Of a stretch of DNA of 40,256 nt, positions 30,550 through 38,580 are shown piece by piece. This stretch comes from a virus. The notes under the pieces were generated by a model that was not told the DNA's origin, did no database searches, and was given only the letters and a program-made list of their open reading frames with translations. Each line of letters starts with the position of its first letter. The first letter of the stretch is position 1. The stretch spans positions 1 to 40,256 of IMG/VR virus record IMGVR_UViG_3300050192_000249; one strand, given 5' to 3'. The translations under genes and the position numbers were made by a program.

Positions 30550-31362
30550 ATGGGGATTCTCGGCGGCATGACGCCTGACATTGGACTAATCCCCGTGGTG
30601 CCCGGTTTGGATCCCCGCATCCCGTATTCGTCGCGGCTGTCTGCCCGGTCGGCCATGTTCACAGATCTGCTGCTTCTGTTGGATGATCGCCCTGAGCCGC
30701 TCCTTTCAGAACAGTACCGAAATCTCGTCGTCGAGGAGAATGCTCTGAGCCGGTCCTCAACCGCCGCAAGGCGCAAGGTATGGGCGGAACTCAGAGGGCG
30801 CTATCTGTTGGACCGGCGCCGGGCTCTTTACGACGCGTTTTGGAGCGAGTGGCACCGCTCAAAGTCCGATCCGGAGCGCGGGCTCACTGCTTACGTACTG
30901 CTGGCATTGAACGACCGCCTCGTGGCTGACTTGGGCAGTCAGTGGCTCTACGCTTACCTCCGCCGAGCGCCTGCGGAGCTTCGGGTCGAAGACGTCCGGA
31001 GCTTTATCCGGCGCGCCGGCGAAGCGGGTCACCCGGAGGTGAGGGCCTGGACGGAGGACACCCAACATCACATCGCACAGCACTATATGGCGAGTATTCG
31101 TGACTTCGGGCTGGCGCGGGGCAAGAGCAAGAAAACGAGTCTGCGCCCAGCGTTATACGGTGCACCCGTAAGGCTCCTCGTGCGGGCACTGCGTTTGGCG
31201 CGCGTCAACGATCTTGAGATCGTAACCTCCCCTGTCTTTCGACTACTGTCCCTTGAAGGCGCCGAAGTGATTGATGCGTTGGGCGAACTGAATCAGCAAG
31301 GCGAGCTCCGATTCCGCATGCAGGGTGACGTGGTCGAACTCGAAATCGGAGGTGAGGAGTAA
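30550..31362 (+). CDS. brxA: BREX protein BrxA (DUF1819)
   Basis: The 270-aa product is assigned to BrxA (DUF1819) from its position directly before brxB and brxC and from its pattern: an N-terminal segment PYSSRLSARSAMFTDLLLLL, a helical Arg-rich middle (ARRKVWAELRGRYLLDRRRALYDAFWSEW, by residue 70-100), and the later segment ARGKSKKTSLRPALYGAPVRLLVRALRLARV followed by winged-helix-like sequence. BrxA binds DNA in studied BREX systems. The ATG at 30550 has AGGA six bases upstream; an ATG at 30568 is a less likely alternative. Its stop overlaps the brxB start (TAATG). Confidence 0.85.
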   Translation: MGILGGMTPDIGLIPVVPGLDPRIPYSSRLSARSAMFTDLLLLLDDRPEPLLSEQYRNLVVEENALSRSSTAARRKVWAELRGRYLLDRRRALYDAFWSEWHRSKSDPERGLTAYVLLALNDRLVADLGSQWLYAYLRRAPAELRVEDVRSFIRRAGEAGHPEVRAWTEDTQHHIAQHYMASIRDFGLARGKSKKTSLRPALYGAPVRLLVRALRLARVNDLEIVTSPVFRLLSLEGAEVIDALGELNQQGELRFRMQGDVVELEIGGEE

Positions 31363-31901
31363 TGCAGGCTTTCTTCTCGGCGCTGCTTGAGCTCATCAGG
31401 GAACCGCTCCGGCCGAATGGCGGCGTGAAGACCGACAGCTCGATCCTCCTGATCTATCCTCCCGAGAAAGAACTGGATTTCCGGGAGTACCTTCTGGATG
31501 CCTTCGTTCCGCAATTGAAGGCCGAGGGCGTTCCGTTCCGATTGCTGGACTTGGCGGGATTTCTATTCGAAGGACTCACCGAGGAGACGATCCAGAATCT
31601 CCAGGAAGACGAGTTTGACGACTACCGGTGGATGAAGCAGGGCCTGTCGACAACCGTGGAGGCCGCCTTGCGCAAGCGCATCTCCCAACTTGCCGAGGAG
31701 TCGCCCGGTTGCGCGGTCATCGTGTACTCCACCGTCGCTCTGCATCCACTGGTGCGTTTTGGCGAGGTCCTTCGCGAGCTTCGGGACGTGCAGTGCCGCA
31801 CCGCGTTGGCTTTTCCCGGCGAGGAGCGCGGCGGAAAGCTTCATTTCATGAACCAGCCGGATGGCGGCAATTACCTCGCGGTGAAGTTGTTCTGGAAATA
31901 G
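31362..31901 (+). CDS. brxB: BREX protein BrxB (DUF1788)
   Basis: The 179 residues match BrxB (DUF1788): SSILLIYPPEKELDFREYL near residue 25, VPFRLLDLAGFLFE, FDDYRWMKQGLS, then VIVYSTVALHPLVRFGEVLRELRDV and the family's typical end FPGEERGGKLHFMNQPDGGNYLAVKLF (residues about 148-176). BrxB is needed for BREX activity in studied systems, but its biochemical role is not well defined. It is coupled to brxA by the TAATG overlap, and brxC starts 15 bases after its stop. Confidence 0.92.
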   Translation: MQAFFSALLELIREPLRPNGGVKTDSSILLIYPPEKELDFREYLLDAFVPQLKAEGVPFRLLDLAGFLFEGLTEETIQNLQEDEFDDYRWMKQGLSTTVEAALRKRISQLAEESPGCAVIVYSTVALHPLVRFGEVLRELRDVQCRTALAFPGEERGGKLHFMNQPDGGNYLAVKLFWK

Positions 31902-31916
31902 CGGGAAGGGCTCACA

Positions 31917-34900
31917 ATGACGATTCGCGAAATCATCAAGAGAGATATCGGCGTAAAGATCGAAGGCGTCGTGAAGGTCTTCGACCGCGCGGCTTTAGCC
32001 TCCGAGTTCCGGGAGTACGTCGTCACGGACAAGATCGAGGATGAGCTCAAGAGGATCTTCGATACCTTCACCCAGGTCAGCGACACCCTGCGCCGGGGCG
32101 GCCGCCCTCGCGACGTCATGGGGATGTGGGTTTCGGGGTTCTTTGGGTCCGGGAAATCTCACTTCGCCAAGGTCCTGGGATACCTCCTGCAGAATGAAGA
32201 CCTCGGCGACGGTTCCGGTGAGCGTTGCATTGATGTCTTTCTGAAGCATCTGTCCGATACGCCACGCGGGCGGGATATCCGGCTTCGCCTGGGAGAAATC
32301 AAGCAGACGACGCAGATCAGAACCTTGGCCTTCGAGATCCGCAGCCGACAAGCCTTGAACAATCCCTCGTCGGTAGGTGAGATCCTGCTGGGCGAGTTCT
32401 ACCGGAGCATGGGGCTTTCCGAGAACTTCATCGTGGCGCGGATAGAGCGTCGGCTGGCCCGACGCAACCTGCTCCCCGCACTGGAGGCCGCGTACGCCTC
32501 CACATTCGGCATCCCGTGGAAGAGTGCGGAGGGCCGCGACGACTTGATGACGGTTCGGCGACGGCTCGCCGACATCCTGCCGCGGATCGACAAGGCTGAG
32601 TGGCAGGATGTGCGGGAGGCCAAGAAATCGCTCGACGATGCATTCCGCCACGAGAAGATCACTGCGGAGGGGATCGCCGACGAACTGGTCGCGTGGGTGG
32701 ATGAGCAGAAGCTCACCGGCGGAAAAGTGCAGCATCTGGTCTTCGTCGTCGACGAGATGGGCTCCTTCATCGGCGATTCCGGAGACAAAATCTCCGAGGT
32801 CAACAGCCTGGCGGAGATGATTGGCAACAAGGGCAAAGGCAAGGTGTGGATGATTTGCACCAGCCAGTTGGACCTGGAAAAGGTCGTTGATCGCACCAAC
32901 TTCCAGCCTGCTTTGGTCGGCCGCCTCAATGCGCGTTTCGAGCTGAAGCCACAGCTCATTTCCGATGAGATCAACAAAGTTGTTGCAGAGCGAATCCTGA
33001 AGAAGCACCCATCCGAGGAAGGAAAAGTGCGCGCCCTTTATCAGGAAGGCTACCTTGCGCAACTGGCCGACCTGAAGGCGAGCCGCCACCTCGGCACGCT
33101 CTCGGAGCGGGCGTTCATCGATTGCTATCCCTTGCTGCCGCATCAGATTCGCCTGGCCCAGGACATCTTCGAGGCGATTGCCGGCTTCCGCGTTTCCGGC
33201 GGCGTGCGGTCCATGATTACGGTCGTCATGGAAGCGCTACAGGATGTGGCTGACGACGAACTCGGGTCCATCGTCAGCTTCGACATGATTTTCGATGCCG
33301 TAGAGAACGATCTTCTGTCGCAGGAGTACCTTGGCGCCTCCGGCGTTCGTTCGATTCGCGAGTCGTTTGAACGTGTCCCAGGCACACCCATCGATCCCGC
33401 GCGCATTCTCAAGGTTCTTTGGCTGCTACAAAAGGTCGCCTGGGTACCGCGCGTGCCGGAGACTCTCGCGAAATTGCTGGTGCGCGACCTGAAGACTGAG
33501 ATTCCGCCGCTCCGCGAAAAGGTGGAGCAGACCCTCGACAAGCTTCAGGAAGCCGGCTACGTGGCGCGCGACGAGGCCACGGGCGAGTGGAAGTTCCTGA
33601 ACGAGAAAGAGCGCACCATCGAGCAGACCATCCAGGAGATGGTGCGGCCAGGAGGACCAAAGAGCATCAGCGTCGCCGCCGTGCGCCGGACATCCCAGGA
33701 GATGGCCAAGACCGACCTGGTCACGAAACGAAAACTCGCAAACTTCACGGTTGCCCATGGCGTAACGAAGGCCACGTTCCCTTACGGCGTCTACTTGGAT
33801 GGCGAGGCTGTCGAAACCGGCTCGGAGCTGGAGGTGCACTTCGTTGGGCCGCTGGCTCCGGGGCGTAAGCAGACTATCGACGAAATCCGGCGACAGAACC
33901 AGGCCGCCGGCGCGAAAGGGCGACGGGTCTGTTGGGCGGCCGCAACTCCCGAGAATCTTGAGACGCGGTTCAAACGGTACGAAGCGCTTGTCAAAGTCAC
34001 GTCCGACAAGCGCTTCACGGAAGACAGCTCCGCCGACACGCAAGACGCACTTTCGGAGAAGCGGAAGGAACGCGACGACCTCCGAACAGCGCTGGTAAAG
34101 GACCTGGAGAAATCATTCCTCGCGGGAACGCTGTTCTATGGCGGCCAAGAGCTAGAACTCGACGGAGTAACGGACTTCAAGGAGCCCGTCCAGACTGCCC
34201 TCAGCGCCGTTATCCCGAACATCTACGCGAGTTTCGGCGTTGGAGACCGTGCCTGTGACTTCGGCAGGCAACTGAAGGCTGTCCTCAATCCGGCGATTTC
34301 CACATTGCATACAGTTGCCCCAGAATTGGATTTGTTCGACACCCAAGGCAGTCTGCAGCAGCAATCCGCGCTGGTGTCGCAAGTGCTGGAGGTGATCTCG
34401 GATCTTGAGGATGAGGATGTCGACCCAGCCGGGTCCATCCTTCTCGAAGCGCCAGATCGCAAGGGCTTCCGAGGCTTCGAGCGTCCACCCTTCGGTTGGT
34501 CCAGTGAACTCGTGCGCCTGGTCCTGGCGGCCTGCTTCCGCGCCGGAGCTATCTATGTTGAGCGTCCCACGCCGTCCGGACCCGCGCCCCTATACGACTA
34601 CAAAGACTCCCACGATCTCTTTGCCAAGATCAACACCTTCAAACACGTCACGTTTCGAGTGGCGGAAACCCGTCTCTCCGTGGACCAGATCAAGCGCGCC
34701 AACAAAGAGCTGATAGCCATGGGCGTGACCGGTACCCCTGAGTCCGGGAACGCGATCGCGGCCGCCGTGCGGAAGTTGGGGGAAGGTCTGAAGGCAGGGA
34801 TACAGGAAGCAAAAGCTCACGCGGATCGCGGCCTTCCCATCCGAGATGCCGTGCTGGGAGGCGCCGCAGCGCTCGCGGAGCCGACCACGGCAAAAGACCC

Positions 34901-35642
34901 TACGAAGGTTGTGACCGCCTTCCTGTCCCACGCTGAAGAGTGGAAGTCCCTGAACCTCTCGCTGGAGGCGCTGCGGGCGTTTCTCGCCGACCAGCGTCAC
35001 CACGAGTACGACACCTCACGCCGCATCGCGGATCTCGCCACCAACCATCCCGTTGACTCGAATCACGGCTCGCAGGCTTTATTAGAGCGGTCGCTGAGGG
35101 ACATGGAAGCGATTATCGCAGAGAAGTCGGTGGTGGAAAGGTGGTCTGACTACCGCCTCGCCTACGACAACGCGCACCGGGCGTATCGGGACGCCTACCG
35201 CGACGCCTACACACAGGTCCAACAAGAAACAGAGCGCGTGGCGTCTGCGATCAGGAGCGGTGCCGCTTACAAGGCAGCGCCGCCGGCAGCGCGTGACAGT
35301 GTGGTTGACAAGGTCTTCGGTGCGGGTGGGCCGTGCCATTATCCTTCCCTGTCGCTGGGTTCTGCCTCGTCACTACTGGACGCTGCTGCGAAGCGTAGCC
35401 TCAGTTCGCTGGCCCAGGCACTGGTAGCGATGCCTGGATACCAGGCGCAGATCGAAACCGACCTTCGCGCACTGACGGTCCCGCCGCCGGCGCCTGGGGA
35501 GAAGTTGTGGGAGTGGCGCCCGGCTTCGGTGCTGGCCGGCCAGCGTTTCCAGAAGGAAACGGAGGTTGATACGGCGCTCCAGCAGGCGGGCGATCAGATT
35601 AAGGCCCAAATCCGCCAGGGATACACGGTGGTGGTGAAGTGA
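31917..35642 (+). CDS. brxC: BREX ATPase BrxC
   Basis: The 1241-aa protein is a BrxC/PglY-type ATPase of normal size. It begins TIREIIKRDIGVKIEGVVKV and has Walker A GFFGSGKS at residues 74-81 and a Walker B strand LVFVVDEMG at about 273-281, followed by SQLDLEKVVDRT. The rest is largely helical with no known catalytic motif. BrxC is an AAA-type ATPase required for phage exclusion and host DNA modification in BREX systems. The ATG is preceded by GGAAGGG. Its stop overlaps the GTG start of the pglX first half, keeping BREX genes translationally linked. Confidence 0.95.
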   Translation: MTIREIIKRDIGVKIEGVVKVFDRAALASEFREYVVTDKIEDELKRIFDTFTQVSDTLRRGGRPRDVMGMWVSGFFGSGKSHFAKVLGYLLQNEDLGDGSGERCIDVFLKHLSDTPRGRDIRLRLGEIKQTTQIRTLAFEIRSRQALNNPSSVGEILLGEFYRSMGLSENFIVARIERRLARRNLLPALEAAYASTFGIPWKSAEGRDDLMTVRRRLADILPRIDKAEWQDVREAKKSLDDAFRHEKITAEGIADELVAWVDEQKLTGGKVQHLVFVVDEMGSFIGDSGDKISEVNSLAEMIGNKGKGKVWMICTSQLDLEKVVDRTNFQPALVGRLNARFELKPQLISDEINKVVAERILKKHPSEEGKVRALYQEGYLAQLADLKASRHLGTLSERAFIDCYPLLPHQIRLAQDIFEAIAGFRVSGGVRSMITVVMEALQDVADDELGSIVSFDMIFDAVENDLLSQEYLGASGVRSIRESFERVPGTPIDPARILKVLWLLQKVAWVPRVPETLAKLLVRDLKTEIPPLREKVEQTLDKLQEAGYVARDEATGEWKFLNEKERTIEQTIQEMVRPGGPKSISVAAVRRTSQEMAKTDLVTKRKLANFTVAHGVTKATFPYGVYLDGEAVETGSELEVHFVGPLAPGRKQTIDEIRRQNQAAGAKGRRVCWAAATPENLETRFKRYEALVKVTSDKRFTEDSSADTQDALSEKRKERDDLRTALVKDLEKSFLAGTLFYGGQELELDGVTDFKEPVQTALSAVIPNIYASFGVGDRACDFGRQLKAVLNPAISTLHTVAPELDLFDTQGSLQQQSALVSQVLEVISDLEDEDVDPAGSILLEAPDRKGFRGFERPPFGWSSELVRLVLAACFRAGAIYVERPTPSGPAPLYDYKDSHDLFAKINTFKHVTFRVAETRLSVDQIKRANKELIAMGVTGTPESGNAIAAAVRKLGEGLKAGIQEAKAHADRGLPIRDAVLGGAAALAEPTTAKDPTKVVTAFLSHAEEWKSLNLSLEALRAFLADQRHHEYDTSRRIADLATNHPVDSNHGSQALLERSLRDMEAIIAEKSVVERWSDYRLAYDNAHRAYRDAYRDAYTQVQQETERVASAIRSGAAYKAAPPAARDSVVDKVFGAGGPCHYPSLSLGSASSLLDAAAKRSLSSLAQALVAMPGYQAQIETDLRALTVPPPAPGEKLWEWRPASVLAGQRFQKETEVDTALQQAGDQIKAQIRQGYTVVVK

Positions 35643-37717
35643 ACGGCGAGCCAAAGGCGCTTTTGGGCGACTTCAAGGATGCTGTCAAAGGATGGGTGCC
35701 AAAGGTCCGCGAGGTCCTCGATAAGGACTTCACCGCCGAGTTGAAGCGCCTCGGAATCCCTTCGACCGGCAAGCCGATCCCGCTCGAAAAGATGAGCCTT
35801 CCTGAGGAAGACAAAAAGGTCAGAACCCGCGTAGAGGCGCTGTTGCACCGCGATTCCCTGTCGGAAGGATCTGAACAGAAGGGTTACGAAAACGTCCGCC
35901 GGGAGTTGAGCTACACCTGCCTCAATCGGCTATTGGGTCTGAAGTGCATGGAGGCGCGCGGGCTCCTGTATCTCCCCCCGCCCGGCGATTCGCAGGGCTC
36001 GCCGGAGCCGACTGAGGTCATCACCTACGTTCCGGGCCAAGCCAGGTCGCGCTTTCTGCGTGATTTGCGCGCGGTCGGAGGCAGCCGGTATAAGTACGGC
36101 GACGACGCAGAGCAAGCTCTGTTACGGGACGGGCTCACCGCCGCCTATCGCTTCATCACGTCCGAAATCCGAATCCTGTTTGATCCCGATCACGAATATG
36201 CCTGCCTCTGGCCCACGCACGGGTCCCTCGTCAAAGTGATCGAAATGATCAACAACGACCTGGTGGATGGCGCCTACCGCGCCCAGGACTTCCTGGGGTG
36301 GGTCTATCAGTTCTTCAACCGAGAGGAAAAAAAGAAGGTTCGCGACGAGAACAAAGGCACGCCACGGACCTCTTACGAGCTTTCCGTGATCAATCAGTTT
36401 TATACACCGTCATGGGTAGTGAAGGCGCTGGTTGACAACACGCTGGGACGGTTGTGGCTGCAAATGCATCCGGATTCGTCGATTCGCCCCACAGAGCCAC
36501 CTCCGCTGCCTGGCGAGGGGAATTGGTATCAGCCGGTCGCAAACTACCTGGTGCCGAACACCGGTGAGAAGATCCGGTACGAACGACTCTCTGACGATGG
36601 CCAGATCGAGAAGTTCAAGCGCGCTGCCGACGTCGGGTTGCTCGACCCGGCGTGCGGCACGATGCACTTCGGCCAGTACGCGTTTGGTCTCTTTCACCAG
36701 ATGTACCTGGATGAAATCCAGCATGCTGGGGAGGCTGGTTGGCCCGCTGAACCGTCGATCCGAGATCCGAAGCAGATTCCGGCGGCAATCATCGAGAAGA
36801 ATCTCTTCGGCATTGACATCGACGCCCGCGCCATCCAGATCGCGTCCTTGTCGCTCCTTCTGACGGCAAAGGAGGCTGCCGCCAGCAACGGCTACTCCCC
36901 ATTGGATGTGAAGTTGCGGAGATCCAATCTTGTCGTGGCGAATGCGGTGAACATCGGCGAGGAACAGCTTCGCTCGCTCGTTAGCGGTCTGAGCGACAGA
37001 CTCGGATCGCGGAACTTACAGCAGGCGCTTTTCAAGACGATCTGGGCCAACCTTCAGAACGTGGGGGAACTCGGCAGCTTGATTCAAGTGCGCGAGGGCG
37101 TGACGCGCGTTCTGGACGAATGGGTGGACCGTCAAGCGAAGGATAGAGGACTCACGCGAATCCGGGCGCCCAAAGACACGGGACAGCTCGTGCTGGAGAC
37201 TATTGTGACTGAGCTAGAGCAGGACCAGCGAAAGCAAATGGAGTTGGAACGGAGCCTTCTGGAGGAGGAGGCTGATCAGATCCGTCAAGAGTTGCTGACC
37301 GGCGTGGAGGAAGCGGCCCGTTCTGAAAGCGATCCCACTCAACGACTGTTTGCCGAGGACACGGCCCGAGGACTGAAGCTACTGGAAGTTCTTTCGAAGC
37401 ACCATGACGTGGTGGTGATGAATCCTCCGTATGGAGCATTCGTACCACAGGTCAGAAGGTTCGTGGCAACCCCGTACAACGACATCGATGCTGCGTTCGT
37501 CGACAGGGGCGCACAGCTAACGTACACCGAGGGTTATGTTGGAGCACTCGTACCGAGAAATTTCGTCGCAAAATCGAGAGGACGAATGGAGGAATTTCGG
37601 ACGCAGCTTCTTCTTAAGAGCAATCCCTTGCTCCTAATGCTCGACCTGGGTCTGGGGATCCTAGATGACGCAACGGTTGAGGCTGCAGCGATCGTTCTGA
37701 AGGGTGGCCGCTCTTGA
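35639..37717 (+). CDS. pglX: BREX adenine methyltransferase PglX, N-terminal half with catalytic core
   Basis: This 692-aa product is the front part of PglX, which is normally about 1200 residues. It has the helical N-terminal domain and the AdoMet-binding motif LLDPACGTMHFGQYAF at about residues 333-348. The catalytic motif IV is NPPY at residues 595-598 (VVVMNPPYGAFV). It ends LDLGLGILDDATVEAAAIVLKGG, the segment that in full PglX leads on to the target-recognition part. The stop TGA at 37715-37717 cuts it there, and the Fic start TTG at 37714 overlaps it as TTGA. The GTG start at 35639 overlaps the brxC stop. The C-terminal half resumes in the third frame down, at 38567, so the enzyme is probably assembled from two chains. 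Confidence 0.9.
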   Translation: MNGEPKALLGDFKDAVKGWVPKVREVLDKDFTAELKRLGIPSTGKPIPLEKMSLPEEDKKVRTRVEALLHRDSLSEGSEQKGYENVRRELSYTCLNRLLGLKCMEARGLLYLPPPGDSQGSPEPTEVITYVPGQARSRFLRDLRAVGGSRYKYGDDAEQALLRDGLTAAYRFITSEIRILFDPDHEYACLWPTHGSLVKVIEMINNDLVDGAYRAQDFLGWVYQFFNREEKKKVRDENKGTPRTSYELSVINQFYTPSWVVKALVDNTLGRLWLQMHPDSSIRPTEPPPLPGEGNWYQPVANYLVPNTGEKIRYERLSDDGQIEKFKRAADVGLLDPACGTMHFGQYAFGLFHQMYLDEIQHAGEAGWPAEPSIRDPKQIPAAIIEKNLFGIDIDARAIQIASLSLLLTAKEAAASNGYSPLDVKLRRSNLVVANAVNIGEEQLRSLVSGLSDRLGSRNLQQALFKTIWANLQNVGELGSLIQVREGVTRVLDEWVDRQAKDRGLTRIRAPKDTGQLVLETIVTELEQDQRKQMELERSLLEEEADQIRQELLTGVEEAARSESDPTQRLFAEDTARGLKLLEVLSKHHDVVVMNPPYGAFVPQVRRFVATPYNDIDAAFVDRGAQLTYTEGYVGALVPRNFVAKSRGRMEEFRTQLLLKSNPLLLMLDLGLGILDDATVEAAAIVLKGGRS

Positions 37718-38580
37718 GCAGCATCCGGTGGCGCTGGGAGGAGAAGGATTTTGGGTTTCGCTTCCGGAGTGGCACGGGAAAGAACAGGGGAGAATTCTAC
37801 CAAGCCTCGATTCCAGGTGAGTTCTACATCATTCCACCCAGTCAGCGGAAGGTGTCGAAGGACAGGTTGGAGCAACTCGAATCTGACGCGAAGATACCCA
37901 CGTCGCCCAAGGTCGTCGCAAATCCCTGGCAGGATTATCACCTTGGGTGGGACTGGGTCAAAACAGCAGACGGCATCTGTCTCAATTACGCTGGCTGCCT
38001 CCACCAAGAGGAGATCAATCGCCGCGAGGACGAAGGAGTGGCTAGAGCCATGGGATTTGTCGCGGCTTTACTGGATCGATCGGAGCCTTCTCCTATCACC
38101 GTCCCGCTAATCCGGCAGATCCACACCGAGCTAATGGGCGAAATTTATCCTTTCGCGGGCGAATGGAGAACGGTTGCATTGCACAAGGGCGAAGGCCCAA
38201 CGAAGTGGCCCCTGCCCATCGGTGGGATCGAACCTGTAGTGGAGGTTTATCAGCGCGATGTCCTAAGTCGGACACCGTTGCTGAATGCCGACAACGATTC
38301 GATCTACGACTTTTGCAGTGAGGCGATGAATGAACTTCTCGCTATTCATCCATTCCGCGAGGGAAATGGTAGAGCTGCCTTCATCTTAGGTAATTTCATC
38401 CTCATGCAGAACGACCTGCTTCCGCTTGATATCTATGACCAGCGTCGGCATCAGGAGGCGTACTATTCAGCTTGTGAGGCCGGACGACTTCACAAGGATT
38501 ACAGGCCATTAGCGGACCTGATCGCGGAATGGGAAGAGGATGCACTTGGTCGGTGGGAGGAAACGAATGGCAGGGAGTAG
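37714..38580 (+). CDS. Fic-domain protein (probable AMP-transferase toxin) inside pglX
   Basis: The 288-aa product has the Fic fold signature. The flap region is MGEIYPFAGEWRTVALHKGEG near residues 145-165, and the active-site loop is HPFREGNGRAAF at 212-223, giving catalytic His212, phosphate-binding Glu216 and Arg220. In canonical Fic enzymes (HPFxxGNGRxxR) a second Arg closes the motif; here it is Phe223. Fic enzymes usually transfer AMP to a target Ser, Thr or Tyr and can halt growth. The first 95 residues match no family I know. The N-terminal LHQEEINRREDEG has no Ser/Thr at the start of an inhibitory motif, so inhibition is probably by a separate antitoxin. It starts with TTG and overlaps both pglX halves (4 and 14 bases), so dosage should be tied to theirs. 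Confidence 0.9.
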   Translation: MSSIRWRWEEKDFGFRFRSGTGKNRGEFYQASIPGEFYIIPPSQRKVSKDRLEQLESDAKIPTSPKVVANPWQDYHLGWDWVKTADGICLNYAGCLHQEEINRREDEGVARAMGFVAALLDRSEPSPITVPLIRQIHTELMGEIYPFAGEWRTVALHKGEGPTKWPLPIGGIEPVVEVYQRDVLSRTPLLNADNDSIYDFCSEAMNELLAIHPFREGNGRAAFILGNFILMQNDLLPLDIYDQRRHQEAYYSACEAGRLHKDYRPLADLIAEWEEDALGRWEETNGRE

